From a bacterium (GTDB taxonomy: Bacteria; UBA8248): a stretch of 64,000 nucleotides of DNA. The notes under the pieces are model-generated. The model was not told where the DNA came from and ran no database searches. It saw only the letters and a program-made list of their open reading frames with translations. The translations under genes were made by a program, and so were the position numbers. The DNA is taken from assembly GCA_022828125.1 (NCBI GenBank), contig JAJEJD010000005.1, forward strand, positions 1 to 64,000, in the 5' to 3' direction. Below are positions 1 to 7,922 of this stretch, in pieces (position 1 is the first letter of the stretch; each line of letters begins with the position of its first letter).

Positions 1-221
1 TTTCCCTCCAGTTGGTAGCGACCGCCGAGTTCGAGGCGGCCGCTGACTGGCAGGAACCAGCGTGGGATTCGTTCCGCGCTCGTCACGGCGTCCCAGAGGT
101 CCTCCACTGTCGTCGCGTAGCTGCGGGCCAAGGTGACCGCGCGAGCGGCATGGCCGTCGCGCTCCAGGGACGACACTGTGCGCTCCACGGCGCCGAGGAG
201 GCGTTCGACATCCAAGTCCAT
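1..221 (-). CDS. SRPBCC / AHSA1-like domain protein, 3' truncated by window edge
   Basis: Manual reverse-complement translation from ATG at 221: MDLDVERLLGAVERTVSSLERDGHAARAVTLARSYATTVEDLWDAVTSAERIPRWFLPVSGRLELGGRYQLEG; open to window edge; typical SRPBCC N-terminus. Confidence 0.75.
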   Translation of the reverse strand, partial: MDLDVERLLGAVERTVSSLERDGHAARAVTLARSYATTVEDLWDAVTSAERIPRWFLPVSGRLELGGRYQLEG

Positions 222-801
222 GGCTTCTCCGTTTCGTCAGGCAGGCGATTATCCAAGTACATGCCACTGCGTACAGCGAGTCAAGCCGCGTGGACGATGG
301 CTCGGACCGTCCACAAGGTCCAGACCGTCCGACAACAGCAAGTCGGAAGCCCGCCCAATGGCGACACGCCTCGACGAGCACGAGCGCCGACAGATGGCCC
401 GGCACTTCCTTCCCCGCAACTGTCACCCGCGGTGCGGCGACCGTTGTGCAATCTGATGACCGCCTCCCCTCTGCGCCAACCTATACGTTACCCGGCACTT
501 CGCGCCCGAGACAACGAGTCCGGCGGCGGTCATGCCGCCCCGCATCCTCTTGTTCTCGTGCTTCCTTTACTGCCGCCAGGAAGCCGCGCGACGGTTCGGG
601 ACGTGTTCCCGCAAGTGCGCGGCGGGCGCTGCCGCTCAAGCGCCGCTCGGGTCAAATGCCCGGCCTTCAACGGTTTGCAGTGCGCGGTCGCTTGGTTGGC
701 CAGGAAGCGGGCTGACGACGCCCTTCGGCGCGTGGTTCTCACACCGGAAGCATTCTTCAATCGTGGGGTGTTGTGTCTTACAGATTTTGAGAGATGAAAC
801 T

Positions 802-1698
802 TCAGGCGTCCATCGCACACCGGAAGCCGATGTTGAAGTTCTTGTACCAGGGCTCGAAGCCCTCTCTCGCCGAGCACCTGAGGCTGTCTTCGATGTAGTC
901 CCAGCCGCAGCCCCGGGCGACCTTGGCCGTCCAGGCGTAGCCCGCCCGGCGCGGGAGCCAGCCCTCGGTGTTTCCGAAGCGGATCTTGTAGCTGTCCTCG
1001 TCGCGGTGCAGGATTTCGTAGCGCTCGCCGCGCTTGACTTCGCCCAGACTCAGATTTCCCCCGCCCGGAACGGCGAATACAGGCACCCTCGCCATCGCCA
1101 CCTCGAAGGTCGGCCCCTCGAGCCCTTTCGGATTCTCCGCCGGGCCCGTCTGGTAATAAAAGCCGTCGAACCAGTCCGACACCCACTCGAAGACGTTCCC
1201 TGCCATCTGCACGCAACCATAGGGAGAGGCGCTCTCTTCGAACCCGCTCACATTGCTCGGGCAGTGAATATCCGTTTCCGTACTCGCATAGACGGCCCGC
1301 CCGGGAGAGGGTTCATCCTCGCCCCAGGGATACTTGCGCCCATCCGTTCCGCGCGCCGCCTTCTCCCACTCCGCCTCGGTCGGCAGGCGCTTGCCCACCC
1401 AGCGGGCGTAGGCGTTCGCCTCCTCCCAACTGATGCTGACGATGGGCTGCTCCGGCCCCACGAAATCATCCCGCGCGAATGAGGGAGGCGTCGGAAACGC
1501 CTCGGTCTCCTCCAGGAAGACGCGGTACTGCGCGTTCGTCACGCAGTATTTGTCGATCCAGAAAGCGTCCAGCGTAACTTCGCGCTGCGGGCGCTCGTCC
1601 GCGTTGCCGACGTCGGAACCCATCAGAAAGAGCCCCTCGGGCACGAACACCATCGCGGCCTCGTCTTTCCCTTTATTCATTTCCCTCGCTTCGCTCAT
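802..1698 (-). CDS. Formylglycine-generating enzyme (SUMF1/FGE-sulfatase) family protein with SH3-like insertion
   Basis: VFVPEGLFLMGSD...RLPTEAEWEKAARG...YPWG...MAGNVFEW...GFRCA; inserted segment VFAVPGGGNLSLGEVKRGERYEILHRDEDSYKIRFGNTEGWLPRRAG. Confidence 0.9.
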   Translation of the reverse strand: MSEAREMNKGKDEAAMVFVPEGLFLMGSDVGNADERPQREVTLDAFWIDKYCVTNAQYRVFLEETEAFPTPPSFARDDFVGPEQPIVSISWEEANAYARWVGKRLPTEAEWEKAARGTDGRKYPWGEDEPSPGRAVYASTETDIHCPSNVSGFEESASPYGCVQMAGNVFEWVSDWFDGFYYQTGPAENPKGLEGPTFEVAMARVPVFAVPGGGNLSLGEVKRGERYEILHRDEDSYKIRFGNTEGWLPRRAGYAWTAKVARGCGWDYIEDSLRCSAREGFEPWYKNFNIGFRCAMDA

Positions 1699-1728
1699 CT
1701 TCGTCTCTTCGGAATTCCAGGGTCAGGG

Positions 1729-1766
1729 GTGAGAGAAAAAGAGCGGGACCCCGAAGGGCCCCGCCC
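1729..1766 (-). terminator. Rho-independent terminator downstream of the oxidoreductase operon
   Basis: Minus strand GCGGGGCCC-TTCG-GGGTCCCGC stem with UUCG loop followed by TCTTTTTCTC. Confidence 0.7.
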
Positions 1767-1796
1767 TGGACTTGCCGGTTCTTCGTTCCCGTATCC

Positions 1797-2825
1797 CTAC
1801 TTCTTGCTCGGGTCGTTCACCTTGAAGGGGATGACACCGGGAACCATCCAGTCGTCCCACATCTTGTCCACTTCGCTCTGGAAGTATTCGTAGTCTTCCT
1901 CTACGAAATGGTGGAAGCGGCCCTGTGTTTCCAGGTACTCGCGCACCGGCTTGCGGCGACGCTTGCCGTACACCTGGCGTGCCGAAATGCCCGTATAGGT
2001 GAGGGCCCCGTCCGTCATCTCCCAGAGGGGGAAGAGCCCCGTCTCAACGGCCAGCTCGCCCAGCTTGTGGGAGTAGAAGGGGTCGTAGTCCCAGCCTTTG
2101 GGGCACGGGTCGAGCGTGTGCACGAAGGCGGGCCCCTTCACGGCCAGCGCCTTGCGGACCTTGTCGATCAGATCGGCGGGATAGGAGGCATCCGCCGTCG
2201 CCACGTAGTTGCAGCGCGTATGGCCCACGGCGTACATGGCCGCGATGTTCTTCTTCCAGCAGTCGTGCATGATGCGGAATTTCTTGCCCGGAGGCGTGAA
2301 CGTCGTGTTCGCGCCCCAGGGGGAAGCGCCCGAAATCTGGATGTCCGTGTTCGCGTACGACTCGTTGTCGTAGCAGATGATCGCCAGATTGTACTTCGCG
2401 TGCATGAGCGCCGCCGAGATAGACGAGACGCCCATGTCGATGCCGCCGCCGTCGCCGCAGAAGGCGATGACGTTGATGGGCTCTTCCTTCATCTTGCCCT
2501 TGCGCATGAGCGCCCGGAGCGCCGCCGCCGTTCCCGTGGCTGCAGAACCCGAAGAACCCAGCTGCGTGTGCATCCACGGCACGACCCAGGGGGTGCTGTA
2601 GTACGTGGTGTTCGCCACGTACATGCAGCCCGTGCTGCCCAGGATGATGGAGCGGGGGCCGGCCGCCTTGGCCATGAGGCGCATGATGAGCGCGCTCTCA
2701 CAACCCTGGCACGTCCTGTGTCCGCTGGTGAAATACTCTTCCACCGCCTTTTCGGGAATGGCGTTCACCTTCCCCATCAAGGGAAGTTCCTGTGTTCCGA
2801 TGTTGTATTCAGAGGTTTCAGCCAT
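1797..2825 (-). CDS. 2-oxoacid:ferredoxin oxidoreductase beta subunit (TPP-binding)
   Basis: GDGGGIDMG...DNESYANTDIQISGASPWGA; PFOR/OOR beta family. Confidence 0.92.
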   Translation of the reverse strand: MAETSEYNIGTQELPLMGKVNAIPEKAVEEYFTSGHRTCQGCESALIMRLMAKAAGPRSIILGSTGCMYVANTTYYSTPWVVPWMHTQLGSSGSAATGTAAALRALMRKGKMKEEPINVIAFCGDGGGIDMGVSSISAALMHAKYNLAIICYDNESYANTDIQISGASPWGANTTFTPPGKKFRIMHDCWKKNIAAMYAVGHTRCNYVATADASYPADLIDKVRKALAVKGPAFVHTLDPCPKGWDYDPFYSHKLGELAVETGLFPLWEMTDGALTYTGISARQVYGKRRRKPVREYLETQGRFHHFVEEDYEYFQSEVDKMWDDWMVPGVIPFKVNDPSKK

Positions 2826-2828
2826 GAT

Positions 2829-4046
2829 TTAGTCCCTCACTCCGATCCAGTCGACATCGTTGTCGGCCGTATCGTTCTGACCCATGGAAATGACCTTGTC
2901 GGCCATCAGTTTGACGTCTTCGAGCAGCACCTCACGGCCACCGAGGCCGCAGACGAATCCTTTCATGTGAGGCACCTTGTCCGCCCCGTACATGGCGGCT
3001 TTCACTTCGTTGAACACTATACCACCATGATAGGGAGAACCAAACGAGTAGTCGCGGTCGATGACGCCCACCGCCTTGAAGCGCGAGAGCGACGCGCGCA
3101 GCTCTTCCGTCGGGAAGGGGCGGAACCATTTGAGGCGAACCATGCCGACCTTCTTGCCTTCCTTGCGCATTTCGCGGATGGCGACCTTCACCGGCAGGCT
3201 CAGCGTCCCCATGCCGCACAGCACGACGTCGGCGTCCTCGGTCATGTACTCATCGAGGAAGGGGTCCGTGTCCACGCCGAAAGTCTTGCTGAAATCGGCG
3301 TGGGCTTCCTTGAGCACGGTGTAGGCGTTTTTCGCCGCCTCGCTGCTCTGGCGCCTGACTTCCATCAGCCAGTCTTCGTTCGCCTGGGGCGCGATGGTGA
3401 TGGGGTTGTCGGGGTGAAGCAGGAGGTCGCCCCTGTCGTAGGGCGGGAGGAACGCGTTGACCTCCTCCTGTCCGGGCAGCCGCACCGTCGCCTGGCTGTG
3501 GGTCAGGAACGCGCCGTCCATCGCGATGGCGCAAGGCAGATAGACCCTCGGGTCCTCGGCGACGCGGTAGGACAGAAGCCCGAGCTCGACGACTTCCTGC
3601 GCCGTGTCGGGGAAGTTGATCATCCAGCCCAGATCGCGCACCAGCATGGCGTCGTTGTGCTCGGTGCCGAACGCGCCGGGGTCATCCAGCGCCCGGCAGC
3701 CGACCAGGGCTACCATGGGCAGCCTGAGGCCCGCCGTAACGGCCAGAGGCTCCATCGCATAGAGCCAGCCCACGCCGCTCGAGCCGGTGAACACCCGCGC
3801 GCCGCAGGCAGAGGCGTGCTTGACGATCTCGAACTGGCCGTGCTCGCTCTCCGCCGGAATGTAGTCGGCGTCGAAATCGCCCTCGGCGATGAATTTGGAA
3901 ACGTACTGCATCACGGTGTCATACGGCCGGATCGGATACGCCGTGATGACATCCACGTCGGCGAGGCGGCAGACGTGCGCCATGACCTCGCTTCCGGTGA
4001 GGAGATGAACTCCCGCACCCTGTTGTTGTTCGGTTGCTGTCGCCAT
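2829..4046 (-). CDS. 2-oxoacid:ferredoxin oxidoreductase alpha subunit (oxalate-oxidoreductase-like)
   Basis: PFOR alpha architecture with AYPIRPYDTVMQYV N-terminal motif; adjacent to beta and gamma-delta. Confidence 0.9.
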   Translation of the reverse strand: MATATEQQQGAGVHLLTGSEVMAHVCRLADVDVITAYPIRPYDTVMQYVSKFIAEGDFDADYIPAESEHGQFEIVKHASACGARVFTGSSGVGWLYAMEPLAVTAGLRLPMVALVGCRALDDPGAFGTEHNDAMLVRDLGWMINFPDTAQEVVELGLLSYRVAEDPRVYLPCAIAMDGAFLTHSQATVRLPGQEEVNAFLPPYDRGDLLLHPDNPITIAPQANEDWLMEVRRQSSEAAKNAYTVLKEAHADFSKTFGVDTDPFLDEYMTEDADVVLCGMGTLSLPVKVAIREMRKEGKKVGMVRLKWFRPFPTEELRASLSRFKAVGVIDRDYSFGSPYHGGIVFNEVKAAMYGADKVPHMKGFVCGLGGREVLLEDVKLMADKVISMGQNDTADNDVDWIGVRD

Positions 4047-4064
4047 CAGTTCGCTCCTATTATC

Positions 4065-5255
4065 CTATTTGAGGTCTTGAAGAGATTTGACCTGGGCCGT
4101 TTCGGGGTTGTGACCCATCTCGATGCCGATGCCGGAGAACGCCTGTCCAAGACCGGTGATGGGGTGACGACCCTCTATTTTGCCGACGCTGATCTTCTCG
4201 TCCATGTACTTGTCGTAATCTTCCTTGTTCTCCTGCCACATCTGCCACTGGCTGTCGCGCTCCTCGAAGACGACCTCGTTCACCATCGTGATGCAGTCCT
4301 TGACGGGGCAGATGGCCTCGCACACGCCGCAGCCGCAGCAGGCTTCCATGTTGGCATCGAAGAAGCCGTCCGGCGTGACGTCGAAACAGGTGTCCGGGCA
4401 TGCAACCCAGCACAGCGTACACTTCGTGCACTTATCGAACGAGACGACCGGGCGCATGGTGCGGGTCGACCATTTCTTGAAGTAGGGGTTGCGTCCCGGC
4501 TCGTAGCCGCCCTCGCCGCCCCTGAAGCCCTCGTGGCCGCCCACGCCGTCGATGACGACGCCCTGGCGCATTTCATGCCACTTGAGGAGTTCGAACGTGA
4601 AGGGAACCTCATCGTTCCCCTGACCCGGTTCGATCTCGACGGGACGCAGGTCTTCATAAACTTCTCTCGCGGCTTCGATGTGCGTTTCAGAGCCGATGTT
4701 CTCGCGAATCGCCGATTCAAGCGACGCGATGGAGCACATGCTGGGCTCGGCCTTGAGAGCCGCCGCCAGACAGCGCGCATCGGTGCCGTCGTCCTTGTAC
4801 ACCCAGAGGCCGGCGAAGCTCGCCTCGCCGGGGATGATAGCCAGCTTGTAGGGCGTGTCCCTGCGATGGATGTGTTGGACGAGTTCGTCTTCTTTCTGGT
4901 TCGACGTGACGATCAGCGTGCCGCCGGGCTTGGTGACGGCGTTGATGGGCTGCAGGCCGTACCACGCCCACGATTCCACGCCCTTGCACAGGGTGTCGTC
5001 CACACAGATGGAGATGTCCACCTGCTTGGGCTCGTATTGAGCCGCCACGGTCTCGAGTTCTTCCTCGTTGTCCGCGATGTAGCCGAACTGCTTGGCCGGA
5101 ATCCCGTTGCGCTCGGGCGAATCGCTGTAGCGCCCGAAGGAGATGCCCGGCTTTCCTTCTTTCACGGCCGCGAGGATCAACGTCCGTGAAATTTTCACGG
5201 CAAGGCTTTTCTGAAAAATTCCTCTGTAAATCACTTCAAACGATATGACGCTCAC
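4065..5255 (-). CDS. 2-oxoacid:ferredoxin oxidoreductase fused gamma-delta subunit
   Basis: N-terminal gamma domain plus C-terminal 2x[4Fe-4S] ferredoxin domain CTKCTLCWVACPDTC / CCGCGVCEAICPVKDC. Confidence 0.9.
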   Translation of the reverse strand: MSVISFEVIYRGIFQKSLAVKISRTLILAAVKEGKPGISFGRYSDSPERNGIPAKQFGYIADNEEELETVAAQYEPKQVDISICVDDTLCKGVESWAWYGLQPINAVTKPGGTLIVTSNQKEDELVQHIHRRDTPYKLAIIPGEASFAGLWVYKDDGTDARCLAAALKAEPSMCSIASLESAIRENIGSETHIEAAREVYEDLRPVEIEPGQGNDEVPFTFELLKWHEMRQGVVIDGVGGHEGFRGGEGGYEPGRNPYFKKWSTRTMRPVVSFDKCTKCTLCWVACPDTCFDVTPDGFFDANMEACCGCGVCEAICPVKDCITMVNEVVFEERDSQWQMWQENKEDYDKYMDEKISVGKIEGRHPITGLGQAFSGIGIEMGHNPETAQVKSLQDLK

Positions 5256-5327
5256 ATTCGGTACCCCCCACTTTGGAGTTGAAGAAGTAAAACTTTATGC
5301 TTTAAGGCTTCATTCCCTGAAAGTCGG

Positions 5328-6071
5328 TTATTCCGCTTCTAGTTTCGCCAGGTGATCGGGTTTCAAATGGGCTTCGACCTCGCTGCCCTCAATCTCGACC
5401 AGGTGGCCAATCATTCCCGCCATCGCTCTGTTCTTGTCCTTGTTCGAAACGGCATCCAGAATCTTCTGATGCGCCTCCCACGAGCGGAAGCGAACATTCT
5501 CGTCGCGGCGAAGCGAGCGTTCCCGCATCTCGCTCAGAGAGTTGAGCAGACTGCTCAGCAGATGATGGAGGAACTGATTCTTCGCGGCCTCTGCGAGTCC
5601 GAGATGAAACTGGGTATCCTCCCTCAAGCCGAGTCTTCCGCCTTCTATCGCATCATGCTGCCGCTGGATAGTATCTTCGAGCATAACCAACTCGGCGTCC
5701 GTCGCGCGCTCTGCGGCCAGGGCGGCGATTTGAGGCTCCAGCACCATGCGCGCCTCGAAAAGATGGTGGATGCCGCTCTCCGCGTCGGAGGAGACTTTTT
5801 CGGAAATCATGGGGAGCAGGGCCTCAGGCTGCGCCGTGACGAACGTGCCTTCCCCCTGCTTCGTCTCGACGAGCCTGGCGGATTCCAGCGAACGCGTGGC
5901 TTCGCGCACCGAATTGCGGCCCACGCCGAATTGCTCGCAAAGCTCACGCTCCGACGGCAGCTTTTCGCCGGGCTTGATTTCGCCCTCCAGTATCAAAGCC
6001 GTGAGTTGTTCAACAATGGCCTCATAGACGCGCGTTTTCTTCACCGCCTGTAGTCTGTCGCTGATGACCAC
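5328..6071 (-). CDS. FadR/GntR-family transcriptional regulator (FCD domain)
   Basis: LTALILEGEIKPGEKLPSERELCEQFGVGRNSVREATRSLE wHTH followed by FCD-type helical domain. Confidence 0.93.
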   Translation of the reverse strand: MVISDRLQAVKKTRVYEAIVEQLTALILEGEIKPGEKLPSERELCEQFGVGRNSVREATRSLESARLVETKQGEGTFVTAQPEALLPMISEKVSSDAESGIHHLFEARMVLEPQIAALAAERATDAELVMLEDTIQRQHDAIEGGRLGLREDTQFHLGLAEAAKNQFLHHLLSSLLNSLSEMRERSLRRDENVRFRSWEAHQKILDAVSNKDKNRAMAGMIGHLVEIEGSEVEAHLKPDHLAKLEAE

Positions 6072-6303
6072 GCTTCAAGCCCCCGAATAAGCGCCTCACA
6101 GAGAGACTTATCACCTTATGGGATTGTCCTACCAGTAAATTTACCCCCCCTTCTGGGGGGTGTCAACCCAAAATGCGGGTGAATTCGGGATTTTAAGGGC
6201 CGAAAATGTGAAAATCGCCAAGATCTGTTGCCTTATTTTCACTTCCCCATCGAAATTCGGGGTTTCAGCAGGGACTTGTCCGACCTTCGAGACTGTTCGC
6301 CGC

Positions 6304-6328
6304 AGGGACAGGCCCCTGTGCCTGTCCG
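6304..6328. repeat. REP-like palindrome (ggacaggc..gcctgtcc)
   Basis: 8-bp perfect arms 6306-6313 / 6320-6327. Confidence 0.7.
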
Positions 6329-6365
6329 CTCGAATCGCAACCACGGGGATGGACAAACCCGATAC

Positions 6366-6386
6366 GGGCGGCCACGGGGGCCGCCC
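6366..6386. repeat. REP-like palindrome (gggcggcc..ggccgccc)
   Basis: 8-bp perfect arms flanking acggg. Confidence 0.7.
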
Positions 6387-6476
6387 CTACGAAGCATCTT
6401 CGTTCATCATACCGATGCCCACAGGATCGGGCCCCACACCCGTACGGGTTCGCATCGACCGGGTTGAACCACCGTT

Positions 6477-6496
6477 ATTCTGGCTTTCGCCGGAAT
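6477..6496. repeat. REP-like palindrome (attctggc tttc gccggaat)
   Basis: Near-perfect inverted repeat of the ATTCCGGC-tttc-GCCGGAAT type. Confidence 0.65.
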
Positions 6497-6520
6497 GACG
6501 AACAAAGCCACATCGCTTCT

Positions 6521-6550
6521 TGTAGGGACAGGTCGCGACCTGTCCCTACA
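6521..6550. repeat. Perfect 30-bp palindrome tgtagggacaggtcgcgacctgtccctaca
   Basis: Read directly from sequence; self-reverse-complementary over 30 bp. Confidence 0.9.
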
Positions 6551-6668
6551 GACTCTTTGGCCAGCGCATCGAACGATTCCGACAGACCCGCCCCGCCTAC
6601 CCCCGTCCGTATCAAAATGCTAGGATTTCCCGTCTTCAATTTCGCCTCATCATCTCTTCGATGAAAGA

Positions 6669-7892
6669 TTGAATGCCTTGAAGAAATGGCAACTCCTCGG
6701 CCTGCTCACCATCGGCCACGCTTGCGAACACTGGTTCCAGGGCGTCCTGGGGCCCGTCATTCCCTACCTGGCCGACGATCTGGGTCTCACGCTCACCCAG
6801 GTGGGACTTCTCTTCACCGGCAGAGCGGTGATGAGCGCCTTGAGCAGCGTGGGGACGGGCTACGTCATCGACGCCTACGGCGGAGGAAAATGGCTACTGG
6901 TCGGGTGCATGGCTTCGGCCGCCCTGTTCTACGGCGGGGCGGGCTTCGCGACGGGATTCTTGACGCTCGCCCCCATCATCTGGCTGAGCGGTCTGGCGAC
7001 GCACACCTGGCACCCTCCCTCCATGGGACTGCTGGGGATGCGCTTCGATAACCGCAAGGGTTTCGCGCTGGGCGTGCACGGCACGGGCGCGAACCTGGGA
7101 CAGACCCTGGCGCCCATCATCGCGGGTTATCTGCTTCTCCTCATGAGCTGGCGGGGCGTCCTGCTGGCGAACACGATTCCTCTTCTCGTCACGGCGATAC
7201 TCTTGTGGATTTTTCTGGAGCCGTTCCAGATCAGCGGAAAGCAAAAAACCGGCTCCTCGATCACTCCCCGTAATTTCGTGGATGCCCTCATCAAAAACCC
7301 GGGGATGATGGGGGCCTGCGTCTTCTCGGGCGTGCGGACGCTCGCGCACAACATCGTCTCGATTTTCCTGCCCATCCTGCTGGTGAGAAAATACGGCGTG
7401 GGGCCGAGCACCCTGGGCCTTGCGCTCGGCGTGTATTCGGCGGCGTCCATATTCCCCGAAACGATCGTCGGCTATCTTTCCGACAGGATTTCCCGAAAAT
7501 TGATCCTCTTCATCGGGACCGCCGCCGGCGGAATCGCGCTGTTCCTGATCCCCCACGCCGGCACGGGAATTTTCCTCTACGCCTGCATCGCGTCGGTCGG
7601 CGTTTTTCTCATCTCCATGCGCTCGGTGATTTTCGCATACGGTTTCGAGATCAGCCCACCCAGGCTGGCGGGAAGCGTCGTCGGCGTTATTTTTACGGCG
7701 AACCAGATTTTTGTTGGCCTGGGGTTGTTCTTTCTGGGTATACTGGCGGATGTATACGGCCTGGAGCTCGTTTTCGGGGCAATCGGCGTCGCATGTCTGG
7801 TGAGTCTGGTCGCTTTCTCATGGTTGCCCCGATCGGAGGAGAATTCGGACCTTCGCCGGAGGGCGGCGAATCCGGGAGATGCTGTGCGCTAG
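6669..7892 (+). CDS. MFS transporter
   Basis: 12-TM-like hydrophobic profile, MFS loop GYLSDRISRKLILFIG; TTG start. Confidence 0.88.
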   Translation: MNALKKWQLLGLLTIGHACEHWFQGVLGPVIPYLADDLGLTLTQVGLLFTGRAVMSALSSVGTGYVIDAYGGGKWLLVGCMASAALFYGGAGFATGFLTLAPIIWLSGLATHTWHPPSMGLLGMRFDNRKGFALGVHGTGANLGQTLAPIIAGYLLLLMSWRGVLLANTIPLLVTAILLWIFLEPFQISGKQKTGSSITPRNFVDALIKNPGMMGACVFSGVRTLAHNIVSIFLPILLVRKYGVGPSTLGLALGVYSAASIFPETIVGYLSDRISRKLILFIGTAAGGIALFLIPHAGTGIFLYACIASVGVFLISMRSVIFAYGFEISPPRLAGSVVGVIFTANQIFVGLGLFFLGILADVYGLELVFGAIGVACLVSLVAFSWLPRSEENSDLRRRAANPGDAVR

Positions 7893-7922
7893 TCCTTCAT
7901 GATTTGCGCGGAGGGATGTCAT

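Noticed and set aside
532-1482. 316-aa plus-strand ORF at left end
   Set aside because: Largely antisense to the FGE-like gene; remainder has no recognisable domain.
1908-5189. 1093-aa plus-strand ORF
   Set aside because: Antisense to the clearly coding alpha, beta and gamma-delta oxidoreductase genes; composition (His/Arg/Val/Ala-rich) is typical of GC-rich antisense artefact.
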